Shown here piece by piece: positions 6,235-6,296 of a stretch of DNA of 6,296 nucleotides. The stretch is from URNF01 sp045531495 (GTDB lineage: Bacteria > Bacillota > Clostridia > Oscillospirales > Acutalibacteraceae). The stretch lies in NCBI GenBank assembly GCA_045531495.1, contig JAZSED010000048.1, forward strand, positions 1-6,296, written 5' to 3'. The stretch's first letter is position 1; every line of letters starts with the position of its first letter. The position numbers and the translations under genes are program-made. The notes beneath the pieces were generated by a model that saw nothing but the letters and a program-made list of their open reading frames with translations, ran no database searches and had not been told where the DNA came from.

Positions 6235-6246
6235 GCCGTTTGTCAA
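6218..6246 (-). promoter_or_regulatory. Strong sigma-70-type promoter of the pflB-pflA operon
   Basis: On the - strand, a perfect TTGACA (6246-6241) is followed after exactly 17 bases by TATAGT (6223-6218), which matches 5 of 6 consensus bases. The start is predicted near 6211-6210, just before aptamer helix P1. A near-consensus core promoter suggests high transcription initiation, with control exercised mainly in the leader. Confidence 0.9.
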
Positions 6247-6296
6247 TGCGCATACAAGAAAAACGTCGGGAATTTATTACAAGTCAAAATACTCAC

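Noticed and set aside
6213..6246. Rex (NADH/NAD+ sensor) operator in the pfl promoter
   Set aside because: Rex sites resemble TTGTTAAN4TTAACAA; the palindromes here have a different half-site.
6279..6294. Possible 3' end of an upstream - strand gene (EYFDL then stop TAA)
   Set aside because: Five codons are too few to support a gene, and no terminator follows before the pfl promoter.
6246..6296. Possible start of a divergent + strand gene (ATG 6246, reading MRIQEKRREFITSQNTH to the window edge)
   Set aside because: It looks protein-like, but 17 open codons are not significant, there is no Shine-Dalgarno sequence, and the ATG overlaps the -35 box of the pfl promoter. The next bases beyond the window would decide.
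1..6296. Mobile elements, CRISPR arrays, tRNA or rRNA genes, defence systems
   Set aside because: No transposase, integrase, direct-repeat array, attachment-site duplication or structural RNA gene was seen. All gaps between genes are under 300 bases and are filled by promoters, terminators and the riboswitch.

Overview
The window looks like chromosomal DNA from an anaerobic, low-to-moderate-GC Firmicute, probably a Clostridia-type gut commensal. The reasons are strong Gram-positive Shine-Dalgarno sequences, short Rho-independent terminators, a pyruvate formate-lyase operon preceded by a ZTP (pfl-motif) riboswitch, and amino-sugar-type enzymes. This assignment is inference; there is no rRNA or other marker gene here.

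Layout. (1) Positions 1-1792, + strand: the 3' part of an N-acylglucosamine 2-epimerase (AGE) family gene, truncated by the window edge. It overlaps by ATGA a divergent glucosamine-6-phosphate deaminase (NagB) superfamily gene, and a terminator follows. (2) 1867-3077, + strand: a separate unit with its own extended -10 promoter and a second, full-length AGE-family paralogue. (3) 3079-3121: a terminator that works in both directions between two convergent units. (4) 3145-6246, - strand: promoter, ZTP riboswitch, terminator-type expression platform, pflB (pyruvate formate-lyase) and pflA (its radical-SAM activase), the last two overlapping by 4 bases.

How the genes work together. The left half is a sugar-isomerisation module: AGE enzymes interconvert unphosphorylated amino sugars such as GlcNAc and ManNAc, and the NagB-like protein is translationally coupled to one of them. 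The NagB-like protein keeps the catalytic Asp, His and Glu positions but has lost the expected phosphate-binding residues, so its substrate may not be an ordinary sugar 6-phosphate. The right half makes formate and acetyl-CoA from pyruvate without oxygen. The riboswitch ties this to one-carbon supply: ZTP accumulates when 10-formyl-tetrahydrofolate runs short, and formate made by PflB can replenish it.

No wholly unknown system was found. The most interesting points are the altered phosphate pocket in the NagB-like protein beside two AGE paralogues, and a second, uninterrupted copy of the aptamer P1 3' strand placed in the terminator loop of the riboswitch, which could take part in strand exchange.
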